Assembly (NCBI GenBank): GCA_028699175.1
Contig: JAQVVC010000008.1
Span: 1-21,895 of the forward strand
DNA from: Bacilli bacterium
GTDB taxonomy: Bacteria; Bacillota_I; Bacilli_A; RF39; UBA660
DNA length: 21,895 nucleotides
Direction of reading: 5' to 3'
The notes beneath the pieces were generated by a model, which searched no databases, was not told where the DNA came from, and worked only from the letters and a program-made list of their open reading frames with translations. The position numbers and the translations under genes are program-made. Of the stretch, positions 8,217 to 14,947 are shown one piece after another. Numbering within the stretch: position 1 is the first letter of the stretch; every line of letters starts with the position of its first letter.

Positions 8217-10324
8217 CTTTTTACCTCAACTTCTTGATAAGCTTCAAAAATATCTTTTTCTTTTATATCGTTATATCCTTCAATAGTAATTCCGCATTCA
8301 AATCCGTTTTTAACTTCTTTAACAGTATCTTTTTCTCTTTGAATTGATGATATTTTACCATCATAAATTATTACACCATCACGAATAATTCTTACTTTAG
8401 AATGATTCTTGATAATTCCACTTGTTATAAACACTCCTGCTATAGTTCCTACTTTACTAAATTTAAATAATTTACGCACTTCAGCAGTGCCGGTAATTTG
8501 TTCTTCAAATTCCGGATCTAGCAATCCTTTCATTGCAAGTTCCATTTCTTCAATTAATTTATATATTATTTGATATAATCTTATTTCAATATTATATTCT
8601 TTAGCAACCTCTTTAGTAATTGCTGATGGTGATACATTAAATCCTAATATTATTGCATTAGAAGCATTAGCAAGGACCACATCACTTTCAGTAATCGTTC
8701 CAATTCCAGTACGTATTACTTTAATCTTTACCCCTTCAACATCTATTTTTTCTAAAGAATTTTTAACTGCTTCTTCTGAACCTCTAACATCACATTTTAA
8801 AACAATATTTATTTCTTTTATACCAGATTGGATTTTAGCAAATAAATCCTCAAAGGATACTACTTCTTTATTATATTTTTTAGATTTTGTATCAATTAAT
8901 CTTTTTTCTCCAACTGCTCTAGCTTTTTTTTCTGTCTCAAAAGCCATAAATTTATCTCCAGCCGAAGGATTATCTGAAAGGCCAGTTATTTCTACTGGCA
9001 TGCTTGGTCCAGCTGACACAATATCTTTTCCTTGATCATTTTTTAAAGTTCGAACTTTACCATAAGATGTACCAACTACAATTGGATCTCCTAATCTTAA
9101 AGTACCATTTTGAATAAGAATAGTAGCTACCCCACCTATGTTTTTATCAATACGTGATTCTATTACAGTTCCTGATGCATAACGATTAGGATTAACTTTC
9201 AATTCATTAACTTCAGCTATAGCTAAAACTGTTTCTAGTAACTTATCTATTCCTTCACCAGTTATTGCACTTATATTAACAAACGGAATATTTCCTCCCC
9301 ACTCTTCTGGAGTAATATTTAAAGCTGCCATTTCTTCCATAATTTTATTGGGATTCGCATTTGGTTTATCAATTTTATTAACCGCTACTATAATAGGAAC
9401 ATTAGCCGATAAAGCATGATCAATAGCTTCTTTAGTTTGTGGCATTACACCATCATCTGCAGCTACTATTAAAATTACAATGTCAGTAACACTTGCTCCT
9501 CTTGCTCTCATTTCAGTAAAAGCGGCATGCCCTGGAGTATCTATAAAAGTAATTTTTTTATCTTTATAAGTAGTTTGATAAGCTCCAATGGCTTGAGTTA
9601 TTCCTCCAGTTTCTTTTTCAGCTATACTAGAATTTCTTATATAATCCAGCAAAGTAGTTTTACCATGGTCAACATGTCCCATTACAGTTACTACAGGAGG
9701 TCTATCGATTAAATCTTCTTCTTTATCAATAATTTCATATTCTTCAAAATTATATATATCTTGAGTTTCTTCTTTTTTTAACACTTTTTTATAATCTAAA
9801 GCAATAATTTCGGCATTTTCATAATCAATTACTTGATTTTGATTTAACATTAAACCGGCTGATATTAATTTCTTTATTAAATCAGTTGTACTTATATTCA
9901 AGGCATTAGCAAAATCATTAACACTCATACCTTCTTTATACAAAACTATATCTTCATTTGGTTCCTCATTAGTCATTAATTTAGTTTTATTTTTATACAT
10001 GGCTTTCTTTTTATTATAATATTCTCGATCATTCGTATTATTAGTTGACTTCTTTTTTAATTTTTGTTTTTTATCTTGATTATCTTCCTTAATAAAATTT
10101 GATTCACTTATTATTCCCTCAACAGTATTGTCTAATATTTCGTGATCTTCATGATTTATATCACTATCACTACTTATTAAATTCATTGAATTATCCAACA
10201 TAATAATAGCATCATCATCTAATACTTCTAATGCGGTGTTTACCTTAATGCCTAATTCTTTACATTGATCTAAAACTTCTTGAATAGTATAACCTAATTC
10301 GGTTGCATAATCTTTTACTCTCAT
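8213..10324 (-). CDS. infB: Translation initiation factor IF-2
   Basis: A 703-residue GTPase that brings fMet-tRNA to the 30S subunit and promotes subunit joining. Two IF-2 N-type helical modules are visible (residues 1-45 and about 133-175), joined by a charged, lysine- and asparagine-rich linker. The G domain follows from about residue 207: GHVDHGKTTLLD (G1), DTPGHAAF (G3) and NKIDKP (G4). Domains II-IV run to the C-terminus. Length is close to the Bacillus protein. AAGGTGGTG precedes the ATG. It is preceded directly by rnpM; the L7Ae-family gene ylxQ that normally lies between them in Bacillus is missing. Confidence 0.97.
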   Translation of the reverse strand: MRVKDYATELGYTIQEVLDQCKELGIKVNTALEVLDDDAIIMLDNSMNLISSDSDINHEDHEILDNTVEGIISESNFIKEDNQDKKQKLKKKSTNNTNDREYYNKKKAMYKNKTKLMTNEEPNEDIVLYKEGMSVNDFANALNISTTDLIKKLISAGLMLNQNQVIDYENAEIIALDYKKVLKKEETQDIYNFEEYEIIDKEEDLIDRPPVVTVMGHVDHGKTTLLDYIRNSSIAEKETGGITQAIGAYQTTYKDKKITFIDTPGHAAFTEMRARGASVTDIVILIVAADDGVMPQTKEAIDHALSANVPIIVAVNKIDKPNANPNKIMEEMAALNITPEEWGGNIPFVNISAITGEGIDKLLETVLAIAEVNELKVNPNRYASGTVIESRIDKNIGGVATILIQNGTLRLGDPIVVGTSYGKVRTLKNDQGKDIVSAGPSMPVEITGLSDNPSAGDKFMAFETEKKARAVGEKRLIDTKSKKYNKEVVSFEDLFAKIQSGIKEINIVLKCDVRGSEEAVKNSLEKIDVEGVKIKVIRTGIGTITESDVVLANASNAIILGFNVSPSAITKEVAKEYNIEIRLYQIIYKLIEEMELAMKGLLDPEFEEQITGTAEVRKLFKFSKVGTIAGVFITSGIIKNHSKVRIIRDGVIIYDGKISSIQREKDTVKEVKNGFECGITIEGYNDIKEKDIFEAYQEVEVKR

Positions 10325-10342
10325 TTATGAGCACCACCTTTT

Positions 10343-10594
10343 CTATTTTAGTATACTTAATAAATTTTCATATATCTCTTCATTAATATTCGTTTCTAAT
10401 ATTTTATCCAATATTTTGGTTTTTTGCGCTTTTTTTATTACGTCAATTTCTTTTTTTAAATAACACCCTTTACCATTTTGTTTACCATTAACATCAACAA
10501 AAACTTCGTTATTATATTTAACTATTCTGATTAAATCTTTTTTAGGTAGTTTTTCTTTAGTAACAACACACATTCTTAATGGTATTTTTTTCAT
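10343..10594 (-). CDS. rnpM: RNase P modulator RnpM (YlxR family)
   Basis: An 83-residue DUF448/YlxR protein. The family begins with a short R-x-C-V-V/I segment, here LRMCVVTKEKLPKKDLIRIV, followed by a strand with a DVNGKQNGKGCYL stretch that matches the usual G-R-G-A-Y/W-L motif. Bacillus YlxR binds the RNase P RNA and dampens its activity, hence the name RnpM. Its ATG overlaps the nusA stop (ATGA), so it is coupled. Its stop is TAG, 18 bases before infB. Confidence 0.88.
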   Translation of the reverse strand: MKKIPLRMCVVTKEKLPKKDLIRIVKYNNEVFVDVNGKQNGKGCYLKKEIDVIKKAQKTKILDKILETNINEEIYENLLSILK

Positions 10595-11712
10595 CTATCT
10601 TCATTTCCTTCGGCTGTTATTTGATCAAGGGTTTTAACTGTAATATGAAATTTTGTTAATCTACTAGCTAATTTTATATTAATCCCTTTTTTGCCAATAG
10701 CTAAAGATAAATTTTCGTTATTTACAATAGCGAGTGCTTTTCTTTCTTTAGCATTTTCTATGATGTTGACGATTACTTCTTTAGCTGGACTTAATGCGTT
10801 AGCAATATACTCACTAGGATCTTCGCTATATAAAATTAAATCTATTTTTTCACCATTTAATTCTTTTAAGATACTACCGATTCTTGAACCTCGTTCTCCA
10901 ATACATGTACCTATAGGATCTATTCTTTCGTTATTAGAATAAACAGATACTTTACTTCTTATACCTGGTTCTCTAGCTACACCATATATAATTATAGTTC
11001 CATCAGTAAGTTCAGGTATTTCTTTTTCAAAAAGCCTTTTTACAAATCCATAATGTTTTCTTGAGCATAATATAAGCGGTCCTTTAGGAGTTGCTTCAAT
11101 TTTTTGTAAATAAACTTTGATACTAGTACCCATTTTTACAATTTCACCAGGTATCATTTCACTTTTAGGTAATATACCTCTTGTTCTACCTAAATCAACA
11201 TAATAATTGTTATTATCTTCCATTGCTAGAAGTCCGACCATTAACTCATCTTGTTTATCAGAAAATTCATCAATAATACTATTTCTTTCAGCTTCTCTAA
11301 TCTTTTGAGTTAATACTTGTTTAGCAGTAGATGCTGCTACACGACCAAAATCTTTAGGAGTTACTTCATCTTCAATTGTTTCTCCAATCTTAATATCTGG
11401 GACTATTTTTTGGGCATCTTCAAGTAATATTTGGGCATCTTCATTTATTTCAGGTTCACCATAAGAAATATTTCCTTCTTCATCAATTATTTCTTCCCCT
11501 TCAATATATTCATCTACCACTACTAAATATGAATAAACTTTTATATCACCAGTTTCACGATCAATATTAACTTTTACATTAGTTTTTGAACCGAAATTTT
11601 TCTTATAAGATGTAATAAGGGCTTGTTCCATAGCTTCAAAAACTATATTTTCATTAATACCTTTTTCATCAGTAATTAATTTTACTGCTTTAATAAACTC
11701 TTTACCATTCAT
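10591..11712 (-). CDS. nusA: Transcription termination/antitermination factor NusA
   Basis: A 373-residue NusA, the usual length for Bacillota, which lack the C-terminal acidic repeats of E. coli. The N-terminal RNA-polymerase-binding domain covers about residues 1-125 and includes EQALITSYKKNFG. An S1 domain follows at about 130-200. Two KH domains complete it; the first has DPIGTCIGERGSRI with the GxxG loop, and the second has LAIGKKGINIKLASRL. The ribosome site AGAGGT lies in the last codons of rimP, two bases before which translation of rimP ends. NusA slows polymerase at hairpins and could act on the hairpin in its own operon leader. Confidence 0.96.
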   Translation of the reverse strand: MNGKEFIKAVKLITDEKGINENIVFEAMEQALITSYKKNFGSKTNVKVNIDRETGDIKVYSYLVVVDEYIEGEEIIDEEGNISYGEPEINEDAQILLEDAQKIVPDIKIGETIEDEVTPKDFGRVAASTAKQVLTQKIREAERNSIIDEFSDKQDELMVGLLAMEDNNNYYVDLGRTRGILPKSEMIPGEIVKMGTSIKVYLQKIEATPKGPLILCSRKHYGFVKRLFEKEIPELTDGTIIIYGVAREPGIRSKVSVYSNNERIDPIGTCIGERGSRIGSILKELNGEKIDLILYSEDPSEYIANALSPAKEVIVNIIENAKERKALAIVNNENLSLAIGKKGINIKLASRLTKFHITVKTLDQITAEGNEDR

Positions 11713-11714
11713 AA

Positions 11715-11966
11715 TTAACCTCTTTCTTTACTTGAAATATCTAAAATATATTCCTCTTTGATTAATTCATACTTATCTATTATTGGATTTATAATGTTAG
11801 TAGCTTCTACTATTGTATCTAAATCAATCCCGTTAACCTTATCTAAAGTAATTTTTAAAAATTTATAATTATTCTCCGTAACATAATCAACATTATGAAC
11901 TATTATTCCTAGTTCTTCCATAGGTTTTTTTATAATTTCAGCAATTCTTTTCGTTGTCTCTTTCAT
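11715..11966 (-). CDS. rimP: Short RimP-like ribosome maturation factor, N-terminal domain only
   Basis: An 83-residue protein in the standard rimP place at the head of the nusA operon. Usual RimP is about 150 residues, with an alpha/beta N-terminal domain and an SH3-like C-terminal domain. Here only the first is seen: PMEELGIIVHNVDY, then the beta strand FLKITLDK, and DISSKERG, which aligns with the SSPGLxRP-type motif ending that domain. The stop comes just there, and nusA begins two bases later with a normal N-terminus, so the second domain is truly absent, not frameshifted. AGGAGG sits before the ATG. Function as a 30S maturation factor is inferred mainly from position. The C-terminal domain could be encoded elsewhere. 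Confidence 0.75.
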   Translation of the reverse strand: MKETTKRIAEIIKKPMEELGIIVHNVDYVTENNYKFLKITLDKVNGIDLDTIVEATNIINPIIDKYELIKEEYILDISSKERG

Positions 11967-11984
11967 GATTCCTCCTAAATCAAT

Positions 11985-12011
11985 AATAAAAGTGGGATTA
12001 TTAGCCCACTT
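11985..12011 (-). promoter_or_regulatory. Terminator-like hairpin in the rimP-nusA operon leader
   Basis: The roughly 50-base leader begins with a hairpin, AAGTGGG (12011-12005) pairing with CCCACTT (11996-11990) over an eight-base loop, followed by TTATTATT on the minus strand. This resembles a weak intrinsic terminator placed before the first gene. A role in attenuation, perhaps sensed by NusA itself, is inference. Confidence 0.5.
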
Positions 12012-12025
12012 AAATCTGTAATCAT

Positions 12026-12054
12026 ATTATAACAAAGGTTTTTTTAAATGTAAA
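12026..12054 (-). promoter_or_regulatory. Promoter of the rimP-nusA-infB operon
   Basis: On the minus strand TTTACA (12054-12049), a 17-base spacer and TATAAT (12031-12026). Start predicted near 12019. Confidence 0.75.
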
Positions 12055-12062
12055 GTTTAATT

Positions 12063-12491
12063 CTATAATTCTCCTAATATAATAGTGGGATCTTCATATT
12101 CTTCTTTACTCATTTCAGAATATTGTTTAATAAAATTTTCTATAATTTGAATATAAGATTTATCTTCAGTTATATATTCAATTTCTGGTACTAGTTTTTT
12201 TAATTTATCAGGTATTTCATTTGTAAGTGAGATATATTTTATTGGTTTATTAATTTTAGAAAGTAATTTAAGTTCATAAATTAAACCTAAATTCGGATTA
12301 CTTACCTCAGCAATAATTATATCTGCTTCTGCCATCATTTCTTTAACATATTTAGTTTGATATTCCTTGGTATAAGGTAACATTAATTCATGATTAATAC
12401 ATACTGAACTTGTAATTACAAAACGATATATTAAGTTTTTATAATCTAATTTTGAAGAATGAACAAAATAAACTTTTAATCTTCTTTTCAA
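12063..12491 (-). CDS. Nucleoside 2-deoxyribosyltransferase-like protein
   Basis: A 142-residue protein with the fold signature of the nucleoside 2-deoxyribosyltransferase/DNPH1 (Rcl) superfamily. The central block AEADIIIAEVSNPNLGLIYEL matches the family's A-D-x(3)-A-E-V-S/T-x-P-S-L-G-x-G-Y-E-L pattern, and keeps the Asp and the late Glu that serve catalysis in that family. The N-terminal strand KVYFVHSS fits the first beta strand and phosphate/sugar loop, though the usual GP is replaced. It begins with TTG (12491), preceded by GAGGTGAT at a good distance; no in-frame ATG lies near. Family members cut or exchange the N-glycosidic bond of deoxynucleosides or their monophosphates; the substrate here is unknown. 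It stands as a single-gene unit with its own promoter. Confidence 0.65.
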   Translation of the reverse strand: MKRRLKVYFVHSSKLDYKNLIYRFVITSSVCINHELMLPYTKEYQTKYVKEMMAEADIIIAEVSNPNLGLIYELKLLSKINKPIKYISLTNEIPDKLKKLVPEIEYITEDKSYIQIIENFIKQYSEMSKEEYEDPTIILGEL

Positions 12492-12517
12492 ATATATATC
12501 ACCTCTTTATTTTAATA

Positions 12518-12526
12518 ATTATACCA
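12518..12526 (-). promoter_or_regulatory. Promoter of the deoxyribosyltransferase-like gene
   Basis: On the minus strand TGGTATAAT (12526-12518) is an extended -10. The -35 region TAGCAA (12546-12541) is weak and lies across the -10 box of the divergent tmcAL promoter, so the two promoters share DNA and polymerase may not occupy both at once. Confidence 0.55.
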
Positions 12527-12541
12527 TGAGCTATATTTATT

Positions 12542-12550
12542 TGCTATAAT
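12542..12550 (+). promoter_or_regulatory. tmcAL promoter
   Basis: TGCTATAAT at 12542-12550 is an extended -10 with no good -35. Transcription should begin near 12557, immediately before AGGTGA (12558-12563), the tmcAL ribosome site. Confidence 0.6.
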
Positions 12551-12569
12551 TAAATATAGGTGATTTTTT

Positions 12570-13691
12570 ATGGACATAATTGGTATCATATGTGAATATA
12601 ATCCTTTTCATAATGGTCATGCTTACCATATAAATAAGATTAAAGAAATGTATCCAAATTCATTAATTATTTTGGTGCTCAATGGTTATTTCTTGCAACG
12701 AGGAGAAGTAAGTATATTAACCAAAGAGGACAAAACTAAAATAGCTTTAGATAATAATATTGATATAGTAGTTGAACATCCTTTTAGATACTCATCTAAT
12801 TCAGCTGATATTTTTGCTGAAAGTGCTATAAAGATATTAAATTATTTAGGATGTCAAAAAATAATATTTGGAAGTGAAAGCAATGATATTAATTTAATTA
12901 CTAAAATTGCTAATGTTCAATTAAAAGATAATTTTAATATTAAATTAAAGGAAAATTTAAAAACGGGAATTAATTACCCTACTGCTTTAAATAAATCAAT
13001 CGGAATTAAAGTAAGTAGTCCTAATGATTTATTAGGTATTTCTTATGTCAAAGCTATAATTAAAAACAAATTTAATATTACTCCCCTTACAATTAAAAGA
13101 ACTAATAATTATCATGATACTTCAAGTATTAATAAAATTATTAGTGCTAGTAATATTAGAAATAAAATTAAAAATAATATTAATATCGAACAATACACTA
13201 AATATAATTATTGTTTAACTAATATTAATGAAGAACTTTTATTTAATTTAATAAAATATAAAATAATAACCGAACCTAACTTAAATGAATATTTAACAGT
13301 CGATGAAGGAATTGAATATAGATTAAAAAAAGTCATTAATAATGCTAATAACTTTGAAGATCTTATTAATTTAATTAAAACTAAAAGATATACTTATAAT
13401 CGCATTAGAAGAATGCTTTTTCATATATTAATAGGTTTAAAAAAAGAAAATAATAGCACTATAAAATTAGAATATATCAAATTATTAGGTTTTAATGAAA
13501 AAGGACTTAAATACATTAATAAAATTAAAAAAACAATCGATATTCCTTTAAACAGAAAAATATCTGAAAATTATATTGCTCAAAAATATGAATTAAAAAC
13601 ATCTTTAATTTATGATTTATTAACTAATCAAAATACTTATCATTATGAAATATCAAATCGACCAATAATAAAAAAAAATATAGATTCTTAA
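12570..13691 (+). CDS. tmcAL: tRNA(Met) cytidine acetate ligase TmcAL
   Basis: A 373-residue member of the nucleotidyltransferase-fold family formerly called YlbM, which uses ATP and acetate to make N4-acetylcytidine at the wobble base of elongator tRNA-Met in Bacillus. The diagnostic N-terminus GIICEYNPFHNGH is present, with the HxGH-type motif at H14-H17. LNGYFLQRGE follows, and SASNIRNKI near residue 190 matches the second ATP-binding motif (S-x-S-x-I-R). Somewhat shorter than the roughly 400-residue relatives. AGGTGA stands six bases before the ATG. Its stop codon lies inside a strong hairpin shared with khpA, whose end it overlaps by four bases. Confidence 0.9.
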   Translation: MDIIGIICEYNPFHNGHAYHINKIKEMYPNSLIILVLNGYFLQRGEVSILTKEDKTKIALDNNIDIVVEHPFRYSSNSADIFAESAIKILNYLGCQKIIFGSESNDINLITKIANVQLKDNFNIKLKENLKTGINYPTALNKSIGIKVSSPNDLLGISYVKAIIKNKFNITPLTIKRTNNYHDTSSINKIISASNIRNKIKNNINIEQYTKYNYCLTNINEELLFNLIKYKIITEPNLNEYLTVDEGIEYRLKKVINNANNFEDLINLIKTKRYTYNRIRRMLFHILIGLKKENNSTIKLEYIKLLGFNEKGLKYINKIKKTIDIPLNRKISENYIAQKYELKTSLIYDLLTNQNTYHYEISNRPIIKKNIDS

Positions 13692-13712
13692 AAAGAGTCT
13701 ATATTTATTTTT
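13677..13712. terminator. Strong bidirectional terminator of tmcAL and rpsP-khpA
   Basis: A 13-base-pair stem with one G-U pair: 13677-13689 pairs with 13693-13705 around an AAA loop. On the plus strand it is followed by TATTTTT; on the minus strand by a run of eight or more T (the A-run at 13670-13678). Both convergent stop codons lie within it. Confidence 0.85.
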
Positions 13713-13939
13713 ACCCGATTTAATTCATGAAGAAATGCATAAGCTTGAACCATGGTTCTTATAGCATTAGCCATTTTACCGCTTCTACCAATAATAGCTC
13801 CCATATCTGATTCATGAACAATAATTTCTAATAAAATTGTTTCATCATCACCACCAAATTCTTGGACGCTTATTATATCAGGTTGTTTAACCAAATTTTT
13901 AACTAAATTTTCAGTAAAAGTAATTAATTCTTTATGCAT
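13688..13939 (-). CDS. khpA: KH-domain RNA-binding protein KhpA
   Basis: An 83-residue single KH domain of the KhpA/YlqC family. The RNA-binding loop is GAIIGRSGKMA (GxxG with basic residues), set between two beta strands and a helix that ends in NRVKINID. KhpA, often with KhpB, binds many RNAs and affects cell division and elongation in Gram-positive bacteria. It lies just after rpsP, two bases downstream, and its ribosome site GGTGA is inside the last rpsP codons. In Bacillus the order rpsP-ylqC continues to ylqD, rimM, trmD and rplS; here the unit stops at khpA. Confidence 0.92.
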   Translation of the reverse strand: MHKELITFTENLVKNLVKQPDIISVQEFGGDDETILLEIIVHESDMGAIIGRSGKMANAIRTMVQAYAFLHELNRVKINIDSF

Positions 13940-13941
13940 AA

Positions 13942-14253
13942 TTACTCACCGCTTTTCTTAATACTTTTTTTATTAACTTTTTTTGGTTTTTGTTTAGCAC
14001 CTTTAAATTTTGCCCAAATACCATTTTTTGATAATATGCTTTTTACTGTTGTAGTAGGTTCAGCTCCATTATTTAACCATTTAAGAGTTTTTTCTTCATC
14101 AATAGTTACTTTATTATTATCTAAAAGTGGATTATAAGTTCCTACCATTTCAATGAAATTACCATCTCTAGAACTTCTAGAATCAGCAGCTACAATTCTA
14201 TAAAAAGGTTTTTGTTTAGCTCCCATTCTCTTTAATCTTAATTTTACAGCCAT
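13942..14253 (-). CDS. rpsP: 30S ribosomal protein S16
   Basis: A 103-residue S16 beginning MAVKLRLKRMGAKQKPFYRIV. The longer reading that starts at 14289 is rejected: the internal ATG at 14253-14251 follows GGAGG by seven bases, matches the family's N-terminus exactly, and the predicted start of transcription (about 14273) lies inside the longer reading. The body holds AADSRSSRDG and GTYNPL, both S16 signatures. The lysine-rich tail KFKGAKQKPKK extends a little past the usual 90 residues. S16 binds 16S rRNA in the 30S body. First gene of a two-gene unit with khpA. Confidence 0.96.
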   Translation of the reverse strand: MAVKLRLKRMGAKQKPFYRIVAADSRSSRDGNFIEMVGTYNPLLDNNKVTIDEEKTLKWLNNGAEPTTTVKSILSKNGIWAKFKGAKQKPKKVNKKSIKKSGE

Positions 14254-14279
14254 ACTGTTTCCTCCTTTTTCACTAATAA

Positions 14280-14308
14280 ATAATAACAAAAAAAAGACAA
14301 GGTGTCAA
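14280..14308 (-). promoter_or_regulatory. rpsP promoter embedded in the cotE terminator
   Basis: On the minus strand TTGACA (14308-14303), a 17-base spacer and TATTAT (14285-14280). The -35 box is the 3' arm of the cotE terminator, and the spacer is the terminator's T-run. Start near 14273, about 20 bases before the rpsP ATG. Confidence 0.75.
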
Positions 14309-14326
14309 CTGTTATTGGTTGACACC
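14292..14326 (-). terminator. cotE terminator
   Basis: A perfect nine-base-pair stem, GGTGTCAAC (14326-14318) with GTTGACACC (14309-14301), eight-base loop, then TTGTC and a run of eight T. The cotE stop codon (14314-14312) lies in the loop. Confidence 0.88.
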
Positions 14327-14857
14327 ATTTAAATAGTCTTCATCAATTTCATCATTAATAGCTTCTTCTATATAAGTTTCTGTTTCAGAATCATCATCAT
14401 CGTAATCATCATAATTTTCTTCAACAGCTACTTTTACCATTGTTTCTCCAACTATTTCAACACCTAATTCTTTTTCTATATTTAGTTTCACATTACTTCC
14501 GTCTACTTCTACTTTTGTTACTGATGGTGCTGATAAACTTCTTACTATTATTTCATCAGTATTATTCAAAACATTATCATTTTTTAATTTAACATTTACT
14601 ATATCTTTATAGACAAAATTACGAACTAAAACATCTGTTTTAGTATTATTACTAAAAGAATACCAAATGTTAACATCATAGCTACCTTCTATATGAACTT
14701 TTCCTTGATTATTTCGGCCACTAAAATTATGGTTAATTATCCAGCATCCTAGAACAGTATCAATAGATGATTTTGTATCAATAATTAAATCCTCACTAGT
14801 TGATTTTTTAGTTTTACCAATTACAGCTTTAGTAACTATTTCTTTATATATTGCCAA
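14312..14857 (-). CDS. cotE: Outer spore coat morphogenetic protein CotE
   Basis: A 181-residue CotE-family protein. In Bacillus, CotE forms a ring around the forespore and is needed to assemble the outer coat. The match is strong at the start (MAIYKEIVTKAVIGK), in LGCWIINH (about residues 36-43), and in the EGSYDVNIWYSFSNNTKT stretch. The C-terminal 35 residues are very acidic (DDYDDDD), as in Bacillus CotE. The start is taken as TTG at 14857: GAGGAGTGAT stands just upstream, whereas the longer reading from TTG at 14872 would place that ribosome site inside the gene. CATAAATT at 14883-14876 could be part of a sporulation-sigma -10 box, but no convincing -35 was found. Single gene with its own terminator. 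Confidence 0.9.
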   Translation of the reverse strand: MAIYKEIVTKAVIGKTKKSTSEDLIIDTKSSIDTVLGCWIINHNFSGRNNQGKVHIEGSYDVNIWYSFSNNTKTDVLVRNFVYKDIVNVKLKNDNVLNNTDEIIVRSLSAPSVTKVEVDGSNVKLNIEKELGVEIVGETMVKVAVEENYDDYDDDDSETETYIEEAINDEIDEDYLNGVNQ

Positions 14858-14921
14858 ATTATCACTCCTCAATTTAATTTATGCATTAAGTAGGCAAAAT
14901 GTACATAAAAGATTAAATTTA

Positions 14922-14930
14922 TGTTATATT
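14922..14930 (+). promoter_or_regulatory. Promoter of the HIT-family gene
   Basis: TGTTATATT at 14922-14930 is an extended -10 with one mismatch and no clear -35. Predicted start near 14937, directly on the ribosome site AGGTGAT (14937-14943). Confidence 0.45.
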
Positions 14931-14947
14931 ATCTATAGGTGATAAAA

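Noticed and set aside
11700..11720. Frameshift that would restore a full RimP
   Set aside because: nusA begins two bases after the stop with a normal N-terminus, leaving no room for the missing domain.
13942..14289. Longer S16 with 12 extra N-terminal residues
   Set aside because: The inner ATG has the ribosome site and the family N-terminus; the predicted transcript starts inside the longer frame.
14858..14872. Upstream TTG start for cotE
   Set aside because: It would place the ribosome site GAGGAGTGAT within the coding region, and CotE proteins begin at the next TTG.
14939..14947. GTG start for the HIT-family gene
   Set aside because: The GTG is part of AGGTGAT, the ribosome site for the ATG at 14948.
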